Numbered from the stretch's first letter, positions 8,768-17,576 are shown. The stretch is DNA of 39,031 bases from Verrucomicrobiia bacterium (GCA_011525685.1 WYBW01000081.1:1-39031), one strand, 5' to 3'. The notes: generated by a model from the sequence alone, not told the origin. A program made the numbers and translations.

Positions 8768-9441
8768 TTTGGAGGCGTCCTTTCGACAAGGCTGACTTCG
8801 AGTTGCAGGGGGGCTCCGACCTCATTTGCGGCGGCTTGGAGATTCACAGTGAATTGCGACATCATAGTTCCTCTGAGTTGAAGATGAACGGTTGCCACGC
8901 GCGTCTTGCCGCGTGGCAGGTTATCGGCTCGCTCAGTGCTATACGCAGCGATGATAACGCGTTCCTGTTGAATCGCTTTCGGATCGTAGTAGGGCGCTTC
9001 ACGAAATGCCGGGTGTTCACCGCCCTCGATACCAACGATCTTCGCGTTACCGTTGGTCACGGAAAACTCCAGTTGATACGCCGCGAGCGGTTTGTCCTTT
9101 GAGTCCACGTAAATGTCCACGGCACGAAAGCGGACATCGTTGGTGGTCGGCTGCTGAGCTAACAGGGTAAAGCTTGAAAGCAGCAGCGTGACGATCAAGC
9201 CAAGGAGCCGGCACACCGAGGAACATCGAGCAAGCGCGGTGATTTCATTAGCACCGGGCTTTAGCCCGGTGTGATTCGCGGCGGGGCTGAAGAGCCGTTT
9301 CAACGGCTTCGGTTCACCGCCTGGAAAACCGTTGAAACGGTTTTCATTGCACCGCACTTTGATCACCGGGCTGAAGCCCGGTGCTAATGAGAGGGCTTCG
9401 GTGTTTGGGCCGTTGCCGCTGAATTGAAAGGCAGATCTCAT
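8764..9441 (-). CDS. Exported cohesin-like protein, N-terminus carrying a translated palindromic repeat
   Basis: The conserved part (about residues 98-225) is beta-rich with VDIYVDSKDKPLAAYQLEF, a pattern like the cohesin/carbohydrate-binding beta-sandwich; this assignment is by eye and moderate. It follows a hydrophobic signal-like segment (about 76-95). ATG 9441 overlaps the stop of the preceding dockerin-like gene (ATGA). From that start, residues about 17-68 are encoded by a 144-bp palindromic element (9246-9389). An alternative GTG start at 9216, just after the repeat, would give a normal signal peptide but lacks a Shine-Dalgarno sequence. The 3' end overlaps the VIT/vWA start (ATGA). 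A cohesin-like protein next to a dockerin-like protein suggests that the two bind each other. Confidence 0.75.
   Translation of the reverse strand: MRSAFQFSGNGPNTEALSLAPGFSPVIKVRCNENRFNGFPGGEPKPLKRLFSPAANHTGLKPGANEITALARCSSVCRLLGLIVTLLLSSFTLLAQQPTTNDVRFRAVDIYVDSKDKPLAAYQLEFSVTNGNAKIVGIEGGEHPAFREAPYYDPKAIQQERVIIAAYSTERADNLPRGKTRVATVHLQLRGTMMSQFTVNLQAAANEVGAPLQLEVSLVERTPPK
9246..9389. repeat. Compound REP-like element inside the cohesin-like gene
   Basis: The ends are a perfect 15-bp inverted repeat (CATTAGCACCGGGCT at 9246-9260, AGCCCGGTGCTAATG at 9375-9389). Inside are hairpins ACCGGGCTTTAGCCCGGT, AGCCGTTTCAACGGCT (9293-9308) and GAAAACCGTTGAAACGGTTTTC (9324-9345). The composite of nested palindromes is typical of dispersed REP/BIME elements in Verrucomicrobiota. 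It is open in the reading frame of the cohesin-like gene. Confidence 0.85.
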
Positions 9442-9917
9442 GAACGTCCACTTTTTTCCAGTTTCACCGCTTCTGTCGCAATGGTTTCCGCGTCGCGATG
9501 ATCCACCACGCCGTCGCCATTCAGATCGAAGTGTGCTCCAAGCTGGTCACCGGACTGCAACTGGCGGGCGAGCAGGAAGGCATCCAGAATGTCCACGCGT
9601 CCATCGCGATTCAGGTCTTCTCGAGCGAATGCCGGAGCGCGATTCAACGGCGAATCGGGGCGAGTCAGCCAGAAGCCAGCGGCGCACAATAACAAGGACG
9701 CGGTCGCAAAGGCCAGCCAGCGAAACCAGTACGCAACGGGGGACGGGCTGCGTGGTTTGCCAGGCGCAAGATGCTCTCGTGCCGCGCGCAAAACTGATTC
9801 ATCCACCGTGGCTGGCACAAACACGCGTCGCGACTGATTTTGTTTAAGGGCGGCAATGAGCCCTGGCGGTGCAGCGGAGTCGGCCGAGTCGTTGTCGCGG
9901 TTTGTTGCCATCGTCAT
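9438..9917 (-). CDS. Single-pass membrane protein with dockerin-like calcium repeats (possible anti-sigma role)
   Basis: The 159-residue product has a cytoplasmic N-terminus (1-64), one membrane helix (about 66-85) and an extracytoplasmic tail with two EF-hand-like dockerin loops. These are D101-x-N-x-D-G-x-x-D-x-x-D112 followed by FLLARQL, and D131-x-N-x-D-G-x-x-D-x-x-D142. Dockerin type I repeats bind calcium and cohesin partners. The gene follows an ECF sigma gene and spans the membrane once, as an anti-sigma regulator would, but no known anti-sigma domain is seen; that role is inference. The start is ATG 9917 (or ATG 9911). The stop overlaps the start of the cohesin-like gene by ATGA. Confidence 0.85.
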   Translation of the reverse strand: MTMATNRDNDSADSAAPPGLIAALKQNQSRRVFVPATVDESVLRAAREHLAPGKPRSPSPVAYWFRWLAFATASLLLCAAGFWLTRPDSPLNRAPAFAREDLNRDGRVDILDAFLLARQLQSGDQLGAHFDLNGDGVVDHRDAETIATEAVKLEKSGRS

Positions 9918-9947
9918 CCAGTTAAGTATGCAAACGGGCAAAAAGGT

Positions 9948-10535
9948 TCACGGCTCGAAAAATTCCCTGGTTCGCGGGTCGTGGCGCAGTGTTTCCAACG
10001 CGTTGTGCAAGCGGGACTTCACCGTGCCGAGTGGAATGCCCATTGCCTCGGCGATTTCCGCCAGGCTCAAGCCATCCACGAAGCGAAGCAACAGGACTTC
10101 GCGATGTTCCTCCGAGAGGTTCGCCAGGACCACCTCCAGATCACCGGTCTTGTGCGGGGCCGGGTCGCCCGCAAGATTCGCGAGGAGGACTTGTTCCGCT
10201 TCATCAGACTGGTAACGCTGCGATTTACGGCGGGTGGCAATGGAGAGATTCTTCACGGCTGGATAGAAAAAAGTCTTCAGGTTCGAGTTCAACCGGAAGC
10301 CGGGGAACTTTTTCAGGAAGTAGAGAAAGGTTTCCTGCATCACGTCGAGGGCCAGGTCTTCGCTGCCCGTGAAACGGCAGGCCAGATTCACCACCCAGTC
10401 CCGATGGCGAAAGTACAGGACCTCGAACGCGGCTGCGTCGCCGGCGTTGATGGCGGCAATGAGCTGCGCGTCGGTGCGCGGATCAATTTGGTCCTGCGAT
10501 TCCACCCGGACTTCTGGCCAAGCGCTTGGGGGCAT
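9948..10535 (-). CDS. ECF-type RNA polymerase sigma factor
   Basis: The 195-residue protein shows sigma-70 region 2 (about 35-95; FEVLYFRHRDWVVNLACRF, EDLALDVMQETFLYFLKKF) and region 4 (about 135-185; LSEEHREVLLLRFVDGLSLAEIAEAMGIPLGTVKSRLHNALETLR with its helix-turn-helix). Regions 1.1 and 3 are absent, as in ECF factors. It is the first gene of a five-gene minus-strand operon: sigma, dockerin-like membrane protein, cohesin-like protein, VIT/vWA lipoprotein, lipoprotein. It therefore probably senses an envelope signal and controls these surface proteins. The ATG at 10535 has no clear Shine-Dalgarno sequence. Confidence 0.95.
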   Translation of the reverse strand: MPPSAWPEVRVESQDQIDPRTDAQLIAAINAGDAAAFEVLYFRHRDWVVNLACRFTGSEDLALDVMQETFLYFLKKFPGFRLNSNLKTFFYPAVKNLSIATRRKSQRYQSDEAEQVLLANLAGDPAPHKTGDLEVVLANLSEEHREVLLLRFVDGLSLAEIAEAMGIPLGTVKSRLHNALETLRHDPRTREFFEP

Positions 10536-10794
10536 GGTTCGCCGCGTCGCGTTGCGGCATCAAGTTCTTAAGTGAGGCTGACTGGCAAAAGGTTCACCGT
10601 GAGCCGGTGACCGTGTTGACTCATTATGAAGCCTAAGAAATTGCATTTACATCGGTGCTGCCCATCGTTAGAGTCGTCACTGAGCCGCAAATTTGCCCCA
10701 GTGCGTTCCGGGGGCGTTGCAAGCCCGGCGACGAGCAGGCTGAAACGGAGTCGCCGGAAAGTGAAAAGGCAACTGGTCAACCTGCTTCACCATT

Positions 10795-11043
10795 ATGAGC
10801 ACGAAGCTGTTTGTTGGGAATTTATCCCAGAACACGACGGAACATCTGGTGCGCGATCTTTTTGCGGTGCATGGCAGGGTCACAGAGGTGGACATGATCA
10901 CTGACCGGAACAGTGGGCGCTCGCGTGGTTTTGCATTCGTGACGATGGAATCCCAGGCGGCGGCCAACGCCGCCATCCTCGCCTTGAACGGCAAGCCCGT
11001 CGGCGGAAGAACCCTGTTGGTCAATCAAGCAGTGGCCCGATGA
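10795..11043 (+). CDS. RRM-domain RNA-binding protein (no Gly-rich tail)
   Basis: The 82-residue protein is one RNA recognition motif with RNP2 (LFVGNL, residues 5-10) and RNP1 ([10 protein letters not shown], about 43-52). It is a small bacterial/cyanobacterial-type RRM protein, which binds single-stranded RNA and is often cold-regulated. It ends right after the fold at QAVAR and lacks the Gly/Arg-rich tail of its neighbour at 11291, with which it shares most residues. The two are a tandem duplication separated by 247 bp. The ATG at 10795 has no Shine-Dalgarno sequence; [10 protein letters not shown] is shared by both copies and fixes the start. Confidence 0.93.
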   Translation: MSTKLFVGNLSQNTTEHLVRDLFAVHGRVTEVDMITDRNSGRSRGFAFVTMESQAAANAAILALNGKPVGGRTLLVNQAVAR

Positions 11044-11290
11044 GCCAGGTGCTCTGGACGCCTTCGCGCCACCGCCCTTGTTGCGGCAACTGTTGGCTCT
11101 GAGAGGTGCTTCACAAATGCCGTGAAAATGCCGTTTGCCTTCGGGCTGAGAAAGATTAGACTAATCCCACAATAGACCGCTCGCCCTATCGCGAACATGG
11201 TGAATCTTCAGTTGAACGTGTTTCAGTGATGATTTGAAACCCGAAAGTCGGGAACAGTCGAGAGTCAGGCAGTCAGTCTAGTTTATCATC

Positions 11291-11617
11291 ATGAGCACGA
11301 AATTGTTTGTTGGGAATCTTTCCTACAACACCACCGAGAACCAGCTTCAGGACATGTTCGGCGCGCACGGCGCCGTCACCGAGGTGGACATCATCATGGA
11401 CAAATTCAGCGGCCGTTCACGCGGTTTCGCCTTTGTCACCATGGAAGCCAAGGAAGCCGCCGACGCGGCGGTGCAGGCCTTGAATGGCAAGTCCATTGAC
11501 GGCCGCGCCCTGACGGTCAACGAGGCACGCCCACGGGAAGAGCGTCCTCGATCCGGCGGCGGTTACGGCGGGGGCCGCGGCGAGCGCGGCGGTCGCCGGG
11601 AACACAGCCGCTACTGA
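11291..11617 (+). CDS. RRM-domain RNA-binding protein with Gly/Arg-rich tail
   Basis: The 108-residue protein carries an RRM (residues 3-80) with RNP2 LFVGNL and RNP1 [10 protein letters not shown], then a Gly/Arg-rich C-terminus ([17 protein letters not shown], about 85-104) typical of RNA-binding proteins of cyanobacteria and other phyla. It probably binds RNA through both parts. It is paralogous to the upstream copy at 10795. A strong terminator follows 29 bp after the stop, so transcription ends here. Confidence 0.95.
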   Translation: MSTKLFVGNLSYNTTENQLQDMFGAHGAVTEVDIIMDKFSGRSRGFAFVTMEAKEAADAAVQALNGKSIDGRALTVNEARPREERPRSGGGYGGGRGERGGRREHSRY

Positions 11618-11645
11618 GGCGGGCCAATCTGCGAGGGTTTTCGCG

Positions 11646-11677
11646 CGCGGGCGCCGGCAACGGCGCCCGCGTTTTTT
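11646..11677 (+). terminator. Rho-independent terminator after the RRM gene
   Basis: An 11-bp perfect GC stem (CGCGGGCGCCG at 11646-11656, CGGCGCCCGCG at 11661-11671) encloses a GCAA tetraloop and is followed by TTTTTT. Confidence 0.95.
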
Positions 11678-11716
11678 ACTCATGGGAGTGACCGACGAGA
11701 TTGAGTCACTGGGGCT

Positions 11717-12283
11717 TCACTTCAGCTTGAGGAAATTCTGGAGGATTTGGCGGCCGCTTTCCGTGAGGATGCTTTCCGGGTGAAACTGCACGCCCCAGAT
11801 GGGAAACTGCCGGTGCTTGACACCCATGATCTCGCCTTCCTCGGTCTCCGCCGTGACTTCCAGACAATTGGGCAGGGAATCGCGTTGAATGACCAGCGAG
11901 TGATAGCGCGTGGCGGCAAAGGGGTTGGGCATGCCCTCGAACAGATCCCGGCCGTTGTGCTTAATCATCGAGGTTTTGCCATGCATCATGCGGTAATTGA
12001 CGACGACGTTGCCGCCGAACACGTGTCCGATGCACTGGTGGCCCAGGCACACGCCCAAGGTTGGAATCGTGCTGCTGAAGGTCCGGATGATCTCGTTGGA
12101 GAGACCGGACTCGCGCGGCGAGCACGGGCCGGGGGAAATCAGCAGCCGGTCCGGATTCAGAGCCCGGATCTGTTGGAGCGAAATCTGGTCGTTACGGTGG
12201 ACCTGCATCTCCACCCGCAACTCGCCCAGGTATTGCACGAGGTTGTAAGTGAACGAGTCGTAGTTATCTATGATCAGCAACAT
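11717..12283 (-). CDS. Anthranilate/aminodeoxychorismate synthase glutamine amidotransferase subunit
   Basis: The 188-residue protein is a class I glutamine amidotransferase of the TrpG/PabA type, which supplies ammonia for anthranilate or aminodeoxychorismate synthesis. It begins [20 protein letters not shown], has the oxyanion region [11 protein letters not shown] (about 50-60), the nucleophile elbow GVCLGHQ (Cys79) and the catalytic His/Glu in QFHPES (H168, E170). The ATG at 12283 matches the family start; 22 residues of open frame upstream are Pro-rich and discarded. No trpE or pabB is adjacent, so the pathway (tryptophan or folate) cannot be decided from context. Confidence 0.94.
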   Translation of the reverse strand: MLLIIDNYDSFTYNLVQYLGELRVEMQVHRNDQISLQQIRALNPDRLLISPGPCSPRESGLSNEIIRTFSSTIPTLGVCLGHQCIGHVFGGNVVVNYRMMHGKTSMIKHNGRDLFEGMPNPFAATRYHSLVIQRDSLPNCLEVTAETEEGEIMGVKHRQFPIWGVQFHPESILTESGRQILQNFLKLK

Positions 12284-12541
12284 GACCGAAAGCGAAGCTA
12301 AAGGAGGCGGTGGCGGTTGGAAACAGCGAAGTGGCACTGACAGGCACAACGACAGGCTGCCGGACGGTGATTGGCAATTCTACGATGTGACAAGACACCT
12401 CCGAGGCTTGATTGATGGCAATCGCAAGTGTGCGTAGCGAGCGCGAAGCCTGGGAAAAATGCCGTTGACATTCAGAGCAAGGCACTTATGCTCGCTATCG
12501 TCGAGAATCAAAACCTTAAAACCACGCAAACCAAACACATT

Positions 12542-13240
12542 ATGATCTCAAAAACATTCAAAGCGCTGTCAGTTTGTCTGGCCCTCACGGTGCTCCTCGC
12601 CGCGAGGAACGTCTCCGCGGACCTAATTTACGACAACTCGGTCAACGATATTGGAACACGTTTCGACCCGGGGCTGAACGAAGTCGGGGATGAAATCCTG
12701 ATTGACGGGCCCGGGCGCTACCTTACTTCCTTTGCCTTCGGGTATTGGGCCTTGAACAATGGTCTGGACACCAATCCATTCAGTGGCACTCCCGAAGTGC
12801 GCGTGAGGTTTTACCTGAACGATGGCCCGGACTTCAATGGCTACGCAACACCATCGAGCATTTTTTATGAGAGCACCTGGTTTGCGCTTCCTTCCCCGAC
12901 CACTCGCGACAGTCTGGTGTATTCGATTGGCAGCGGTGACTTGCCGGCGGGCGGGCTGTTCCTGCCCGTGGTGTCGAATTTCACCTGGACCGTCCAGTTC
13001 CGCGGCCTGGGCGCGGGGGACGCCGCCGGTCTGGACATTTTTGATCCGCCCATCACGGGTTTCAGCTATCCCGACTATTGGGAGAATGTGTCGGGCTCCT
13101 GGACGCTCAAGACCAACGTCGTCAACATGAATTTTGCCGCGCGCTTTGACGCGGTCGTTCCCGAGCCATCGGGCGTGGTGTTGGCCATTCTGGGCGGGCT
13201 GGGTCTGATGCTGGCGGGGCGAAGATTCCGCAAGGTGTAG
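12542..13240 (+). CDS. PEP-CTERM sorting domain protein, exported
   Basis: The 232-residue protein has a signal peptide (about 1-25; cleavage near VSADL), a beta-rich body of unknown function, and a C-terminal PEP-CTERM signal: VPEPSG (about 206-211), a hydrophobic stretch and the basic end AGRRFRKV. PEP-CTERM proteins are sorted by exosortase and are associated with extracellular polysaccharide. No exosortase is in the window. ATG 12542 precedes the signal peptide. A terminator lies 20 bp downstream. Confidence 0.92.
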   Translation: MISKTFKALSVCLALTVLLAARNVSADLIYDNSVNDIGTRFDPGLNEVGDEILIDGPGRYLTSFAFGYWALNNGLDTNPFSGTPEVRVRFYLNDGPDFNGYATPSSIFYESTWFALPSPTTRDSLVYSIGSGDLPAGGLFLPVVSNFTWTVQFRGLGAGDAAGLDIFDPPITGFSYPDYWENVSGSWTLKTNVVNMNFAARFDAVVPEPSGVVLAILGGLGLMLAGRRFRKV

Positions 13241-13259
13241 TGATTGGTCCGATGCAACA

Positions 13260-13286
13260 AGCGCGCGGTCACGCCGCGCGCTTTTT
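13260..13286 (+). terminator. Rho-independent terminator after the PEP-CTERM gene
   Basis: A 9-bp stem (AGCGCGCGG at 13260-13268, CCGCGCGCT at 13274-13282) with a 5-nt loop is followed by TTTTT. Confidence 0.9.
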
Positions 13287-13320
13287 CATGTACGGGAAGA
13301 CGCACAGCGCCCAAGGAAGA

Positions 13321-14775
13321 CTATCGCGGCGGTGTGACCGCCCGAAAGAGGCGCGCTGAGGGATTCGCGCCGGCCTGATTTGTATAATCGAACTGGCCGT
13401 TGACCAGGAAGTTTGTGGCAACGGACGCCCAGTCCGTGAGGTTGGTGCTGGTTTGGATGGCGAACCCCTGCGGAGCGACACCGCTGATTCGGAAAGCGAA
13501 CTGGTTTGGGTTCAGCCACCGCGGGGCGCTCAATTCCAAAGCCGGCAAGCTGACGTTCACAGTCCAAGAGACAGTCTGTCGCAAATGGTTTTGGGGGTCG
13601 GTACGGACGAACGGCGTCGGATCCGAGATTTGAGCAGCGACGACGTTCACACCGTTGTTTAGCGAGGCTGGTGATACCGTGAGCGTGGTGTTCGTGGCGG
13701 TCGCGATCGGGATTCCGTTGGTCAGCCACTGGACGGTGAGAGTGTGACCGATCGGTTGCAACGTGGTCAGAGCAAACTGCACCAGGTCAGGGGTGGAAAT
13801 CGCGAGATTGGTATTCGCCGGCGAGAAGCTATCCACGAGTCTGACGTTCCGGTAGAACGACAGCACGAGCGCCTCACGACAAACTTCACAGAACGGAACG
13901 CCCAGGCTGCCCATGCGACAATTGAGCTTGGGTCGGTACCAGCCCGTGGCGTTGTAATGCGCGCCCTCGAACAGTCCCACCACCTCCTGGTAGTCGAAGG
14001 TGGGCGGCGTGGGAATGGGCGTGTCGGGAGTAATCCAGGCGTTCCATTTGATGAGCGCGCGATTGGTTTCGCGCGTGGTGTTGGGTTCCTCGGTATCGGG
14101 GTAGCCCGGATTGGGGGTGGTGTATTCATCACCGAGGTTGGCGAGGACATGGCCCGACTCGTGAACGGGAATGTCGGAAAGGCTGTTCGGAGCGATGGAG
14201 GTGATGGCAACTTTGCCGGCGCCATCCGAGCCGCCAAGGTTCAGATCGTTGACGAGCATGATGGCCAGGTCCGTGGCGGGCATGAAAGTTTGGAGCAGGT
14301 TGTCCACTTTGCCCTGACCCTGGCTGTAGTTGCCGTTGGTCCAGTTCGGCGGGATGGAGATGAGTTCTTCGCGCACGGTCACTCCATTTCCGTAGGTGCT
14401 GTTGAAATAGGTGTTCCGGGTGATGCCGTCCACGGGTCGGTCCGAGCCCGATTGCGCGGAAGCCACCGCGATGGCAAACACATTGAAATAAGACCGGTAT
14501 TCCGCGAAGGGTGAGTTGGACAGAAGGATGTTTGCGGTGTTGGTCGCGTGCGTGAAGAACAAGTTAAACTGGTTGCTGGTGTATCCCTCGGCAAGGAACA
14601 CGAGGTTCAAGCGGTTTGCAGCGGGGCCATTGGTGACCAGGGTGTGAAAATTGGTTTGAGCCAGCAGGGACGACGCACTCACGATTGCAAGCGTGAGACT
14701 GTGGCAAACTCCAGCGAGGCGCCGCCGAGAGTTTGAATACCGGAACCAGCTTCGTAAACAGCAAGTCACATCCAA
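13321..14775 (-). CDS. M64 (IgA peptidase)-type metallopeptidase, exported
   Basis: The 484-residue protein has an N-terminal hydrophobic signal (about 25-40, ending SSLLAQ). The peptidase domain (about 55-310) has the M64 features LVFLAEGYTSNQF, FNVFAI and the zinc site HESGHVLANLGDEY (H205, E206, H209, with D216). A cysteine-containing region around NCRMGSLGVPFCEVC follows. The C-terminal third is a beta-rich domain ending in a pattern (QTSTNLTDWASV) that recurs in exported proteins of this phylum. It probably degrades external protein. No ATG is available; TTG 14775 (8 bp after the beta-helix gene stop) or GTG 14769 are the candidate starts. Confidence 0.88.
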   Translation of the reverse strand: MDVTCCLRSWFRYSNSRRRLAGVCHSLTLAIVSASSLLAQTNFHTLVTNGPAANRLNLVFLAEGYTSNQFNLFFTHATNTANILLSNSPFAEYRSYFNVFAIAVASAQSGSDRPVDGITRNTYFNSTYGNGVTVREELISIPPNWTNGNYSQGQGKVDNLLQTFMPATDLAIMLVNDLNLGGSDGAGKVAITSIAPNSLSDIPVHESGHVLANLGDEYTTPNPGYPDTEEPNTTRETNRALIKWNAWITPDTPIPTPPTFDYQEVVGLFEGAHYNATGWYRPKLNCRMGSLGVPFCEVCREALVLSFYRNVRLVDSFSPANTNLAISTPDLVQFALTTLQPIGHTLTVQWLTNGIPIATATNTTLTVSPASLNNGVNVVAAQISDPTPFVRTDPQNHLRQTVSWTVNVSLPALELSAPRWLNPNQFAFRISGVAPQGFAIQTSTNLTDWASVATNFLVNGQFDYTNQAGANPSARLFRAVTPPR

Positions 14776-14783
14776 TTCGCAGC

Positions 14784-17576
14784 CTATTCAAAACTGAGCA
14801 AATAAAACCGGTTGCCCGGTGCGAGCGGCACGGTGACCGTCAACCGGCCATTCACCAGGATCGGCACGCTCGCGACCGGTGTCCACACGATGGGAGGAGT
14901 CAAATTCTCGGTTTGCCGCAGCAGGAATCCCGCGGTTGTTCCTGCCCAGGAGAGTAACAATTGATCATCCGGCGCGGTGGCGATGTCGAGTGTGGGGGCG
15001 GACGCCACCGCGCGGCAGGCTGAGAACTCGGAGGTGTTGTTGGCGGGATCGGTGGCGGTGGCGGTCAGGACGTAACCCGGCGGCACCGCGCCCGGAAGGG
15101 TGGCCACAAAACTGTTCGAGCACGCCGCACCCGCCGTCAGCAACTTCTCTCCCAGATACACCTGACCTTCGCCATTGCCGGAGGGATCACAAGCGGAACT
15201 GGCAAAGAATTGGAGGCGATAGGTGGTGTTTGGCCGGCTGTTGAGAAAGCCGCGCACACCGGTATTCGCACCGCTGTAGGCATCCGTGAGCACCGGGAAA
15301 TTCTGCCGCAGGTTCGCGCCAGTGTCACCATCGCAATCGTCGTTGGCGGTGATGCCGGCGTTGCTCAAATCAATGCCCAAGCCGCTGTTCGCGAAAATTG
15401 CGTTGCCGAGGATGGCGTTATTGGTGCAGAGGTCGCGCACACGGATGGCGGCAAATCCGCCGCCGCTGTAGGCAATCCGATTGCCCCCGCCGGGCAGGCT
15501 CGAACCGATCCGGCTGTGACTCGAGTTCTCCTCGAGTTCCACGTTGAACTGTCCGTTTGCCAGAGCGGTGACGCCGTCGGCCCGGGTGCCGATCAGGTTG
15601 CCGAGGATTTCGGTGTAAAAGCTGTTGGTCACCCGCACGCCCCGCGTGGTGTTGCCTGAAATCAAATTGCCCGCGCCCAAGGCTTCACCGCCGATGACGT
15701 TGCTGTTGGCGGCGCGGATGTAGAAACCCTCGAAGCGGTTGGGCAAGGCCGCCTGACCGTGAAGGTCCGTGCCAATGAAGTTGCCTTGGAATACGTTGCC
15801 GGAGGCCTGACTTCCGAGAATGAACACACCACCGTTGTTCGCCGGGAAACCGTTGGCGGAAATGAGGTTTCGTTCCCCCGCCGTGATGCCGCCAATTTGG
15901 TTGCCGCCCGCATCGGTGATACCGACACCGGCGTTCACGTTGCCCAGTGCGGTCGTGCCGTCCCGCGCGGTGCCGATCAAATTGCCCTGGACCAGATTGT
16001 CATGTGCGTTGCTGTTCAGCAGCCAAACTCCGATGTAGCCATTGCCCGAGATTACATTGCCCGCGCCCGAAGAACCGCCACCGATCAGGTTGCGAGGGGC
16101 CTCGACGAGCACTCCGGAAGTGAGATTCCGCACCGCCACCAAGCCGGTTGCGTCCGTGCCGATTAAATTCCCCTGGACGACATTGTTCGTGGCCGCGGCG
16201 CGGAACAGCCAGACGCCGGCGTTGGTGTTTCCAGAAATGATATTGCCCTCGCCCGGCGATGCGCCGCCGATGAGATTCCAACTGGCGCTGTTCAGAGACA
16301 CGCCATTGAGTCCGTTGCCCAGCGCATTCGTGCCGTGAATACTCACGCCGATGTAATTACCCTGCACGCGATTTCCCGTGCTGTTGGTCGCGAAAAAAAT
16401 GCCGTCCTGCGCGTTGCCGGAAATTACATTGCGGGCGCCGGGAAGGACGGCCCCGATGTGATTGCTGGCCGCTCCGGTGAGAGTGACACCCGCCAGGGCG
16501 TTGCCGAGTTTGATCGTGCCGCTGACATCGGTTCCGACGAGGTTCCCACGCAACTGATTGAATCTCGTGGTCGAACCATTCAACAGGATGCCGGCCTTGC
16601 CGTTGCCGGAAATGAGATTACCCTCTCCGCTGTTGGTCCCGCCAATCCAGTTTGCCGGAGCACCATTGAGCGTAATGCCGTCGGCGAGGTTGGGAATGGC
16701 CGCGGCGCCGCTGGCATTGACGCCAATGAAATTGCCTTGCAGCACATTGCCATTCGCGGCGTTGCCGTTGAGGTTGATGCCACTGCCCGTGTTGCCGGAG
16801 ATGAGATTGCGGTCGCCGACGGACGGCCCGCCGATGGTGTTTGCACCGGAGTTGAAGATCGTGATGCCATGCGTACGATTGCCGAGTGCGGCGTTGCCGG
16901 CGGCGTTGACACCGATGTGGTTGCCTTGAACCACGTTGCCGATCCCATTCAAGATGTAGATGCCAGTGTCATTTCCGCCGGAGATCACGTTGCGGTCACC
17001 AAGGTTGGGGCCGCCGATAACATTCGAGGAAACGTTCCACACAAAGATTCCGTATTGGCCGTTGCCGCGGGCGATCGTGCCCGTAACATCCGTGCCGATG
17101 TAATTGCCTTGCAGTAAATTCCCGGCGCTTTCCAACCGGACGCCGTCCGCGTCGAAGCGATTGATTGCCAGTCCGCGCACCTGGTGTCCTCCCGCGCCAC
17201 CCAATCTCAAGCCGACGGTGCTTGCGCCCGCGCCAGTCCCGACCAGTTCCACGACCGGCCGTGTGGTGTACCCGGGCTGAGTTGTCGCATCCAGAAACGT
17301 CGTATCAGTCAACGCGGGCAGAGGCGACGTGAGCGAGATTACGAATGGGGGACTGCCCGGTATCTGAAAGCCGATCGTATCCAACCCTTCGCTGCCGTTC
17401 GCGTCCAGAATCGCCTGACGCAAAGAGCCTGGCCCACTGTCCAGTGTGTTCAGTACCGTGAATGTGGCTGCGAAGGCCGGTCGGGAGGCACAGAACAGCC
17501 CCAGAACCGCAAGAAAGCCAACCGAATGGCGACGAAGGTGATTGGTCAGAACGAAGAGCTTTGATTTATGCATCAT
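14784..17576 (-). CDS. Large right-handed parallel beta-helix repeat protein, exported
   Basis: The 930-residue protein has a signal peptide (about 10-36, ending RPAFAA), then the start of a beta-helix (TVLNTLDSGPGSLRQAILDAN, typical of this family). About a dozen repeats of roughly 47 residues follow, with phrases IGG, RNVISGN, GNxIGTDxxG and LGN. A beta-sandwich and a short C-terminal domain (SWAGTTAGFLLRQTENL to YLLSFE) end it. Such proteins are surface or secreted polysaccharide-binding or lyase-like folds; no catalytic residues can be assigned. The start is ATG 17576 or the adjacent ATG 17573, before the signal peptide. It runs into the M64 peptidase gene (8-bp gap), probably one operon. 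Confidence 0.9.
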   Translation of the reverse strand: MMHKSKLFVLTNHLRRHSVGFLAVLGLFCASRPAFAATFTVLNTLDSGPGSLRQAILDANGSEGLDTIGFQIPGSPPFVISLTSPLPALTDTTFLDATTQPGYTTRPVVELVGTGAGASTVGLRLGGAGGHQVRGLAINRFDADGVRLESAGNLLQGNYIGTDVTGTIARGNGQYGIFVWNVSSNVIGGPNLGDRNVISGGNDTGIYILNGIGNVVQGNHIGVNAAGNAALGNRTHGITIFNSGANTIGGPSVGDRNLISGNTGSGINLNGNAANGNVLQGNFIGVNASGAAAIPNLADGITLNGAPANWIGGTNSGEGNLISGNGKAGILLNGSTTRFNQLRGNLVGTDVSGTIKLGNALAGVTLTGAASNHIGAVLPGARNVISGNAQDGIFFATNSTGNRVQGNYIGVSIHGTNALGNGLNGVSLNSASWNLIGGASPGEGNIISGNTNAGVWLFRAAATNNVVQGNLIGTDATGLVAVRNLTSGVLVEAPRNLIGGGSSGAGNVISGNGYIGVWLLNSNAHDNLVQGNLIGTARDGTTALGNVNAGVGITDAGGNQIGGITAGERNLISANGFPANNGGVFILGSQASGNVFQGNFIGTDLHGQAALPNRFEGFYIRAANSNVIGGEALGAGNLISGNTTRGVRVTNSFYTEILGNLIGTRADGVTALANGQFNVELEENSSHSRIGSSLPGGGNRIAYSGGGFAAIRVRDLCTNNAILGNAIFANSGLGIDLSNAGITANDDCDGDTGANLRQNFPVLTDAYSGANTGVRGFLNSRPNTTYRLQFFASSACDPSGNGEGQVYLGEKLLTAGAACSNSFVATLPGAVPPGYVLTATATDPANNTSEFSACRAVASAPTLDIATAPDDQLLLSWAGTTAGFLLRQTENLTPPIVWTPVASVPILVNGRLTVTVPLAPGNRFYLLSFE

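Noticed and set aside
9246..9389. Hairpins as transcription terminators
   Set aside because: No T-run follows either arm on the minus strand, and the nested palindromes fit a REP element.
16335..17117. Long plus-strand frame across the beta-helix gene
   Set aside because: It is a shadow of the repeated beta-helix sequence; the minus-strand frame has a signal peptide and family motifs.
14784..17576. Regularly spaced repeats resembling a CRISPR array
   Set aside because: The period of about 140 bp and the variable DNA follow a 47-residue protein repeat; there are no identical short direct repeats with unique spacers.
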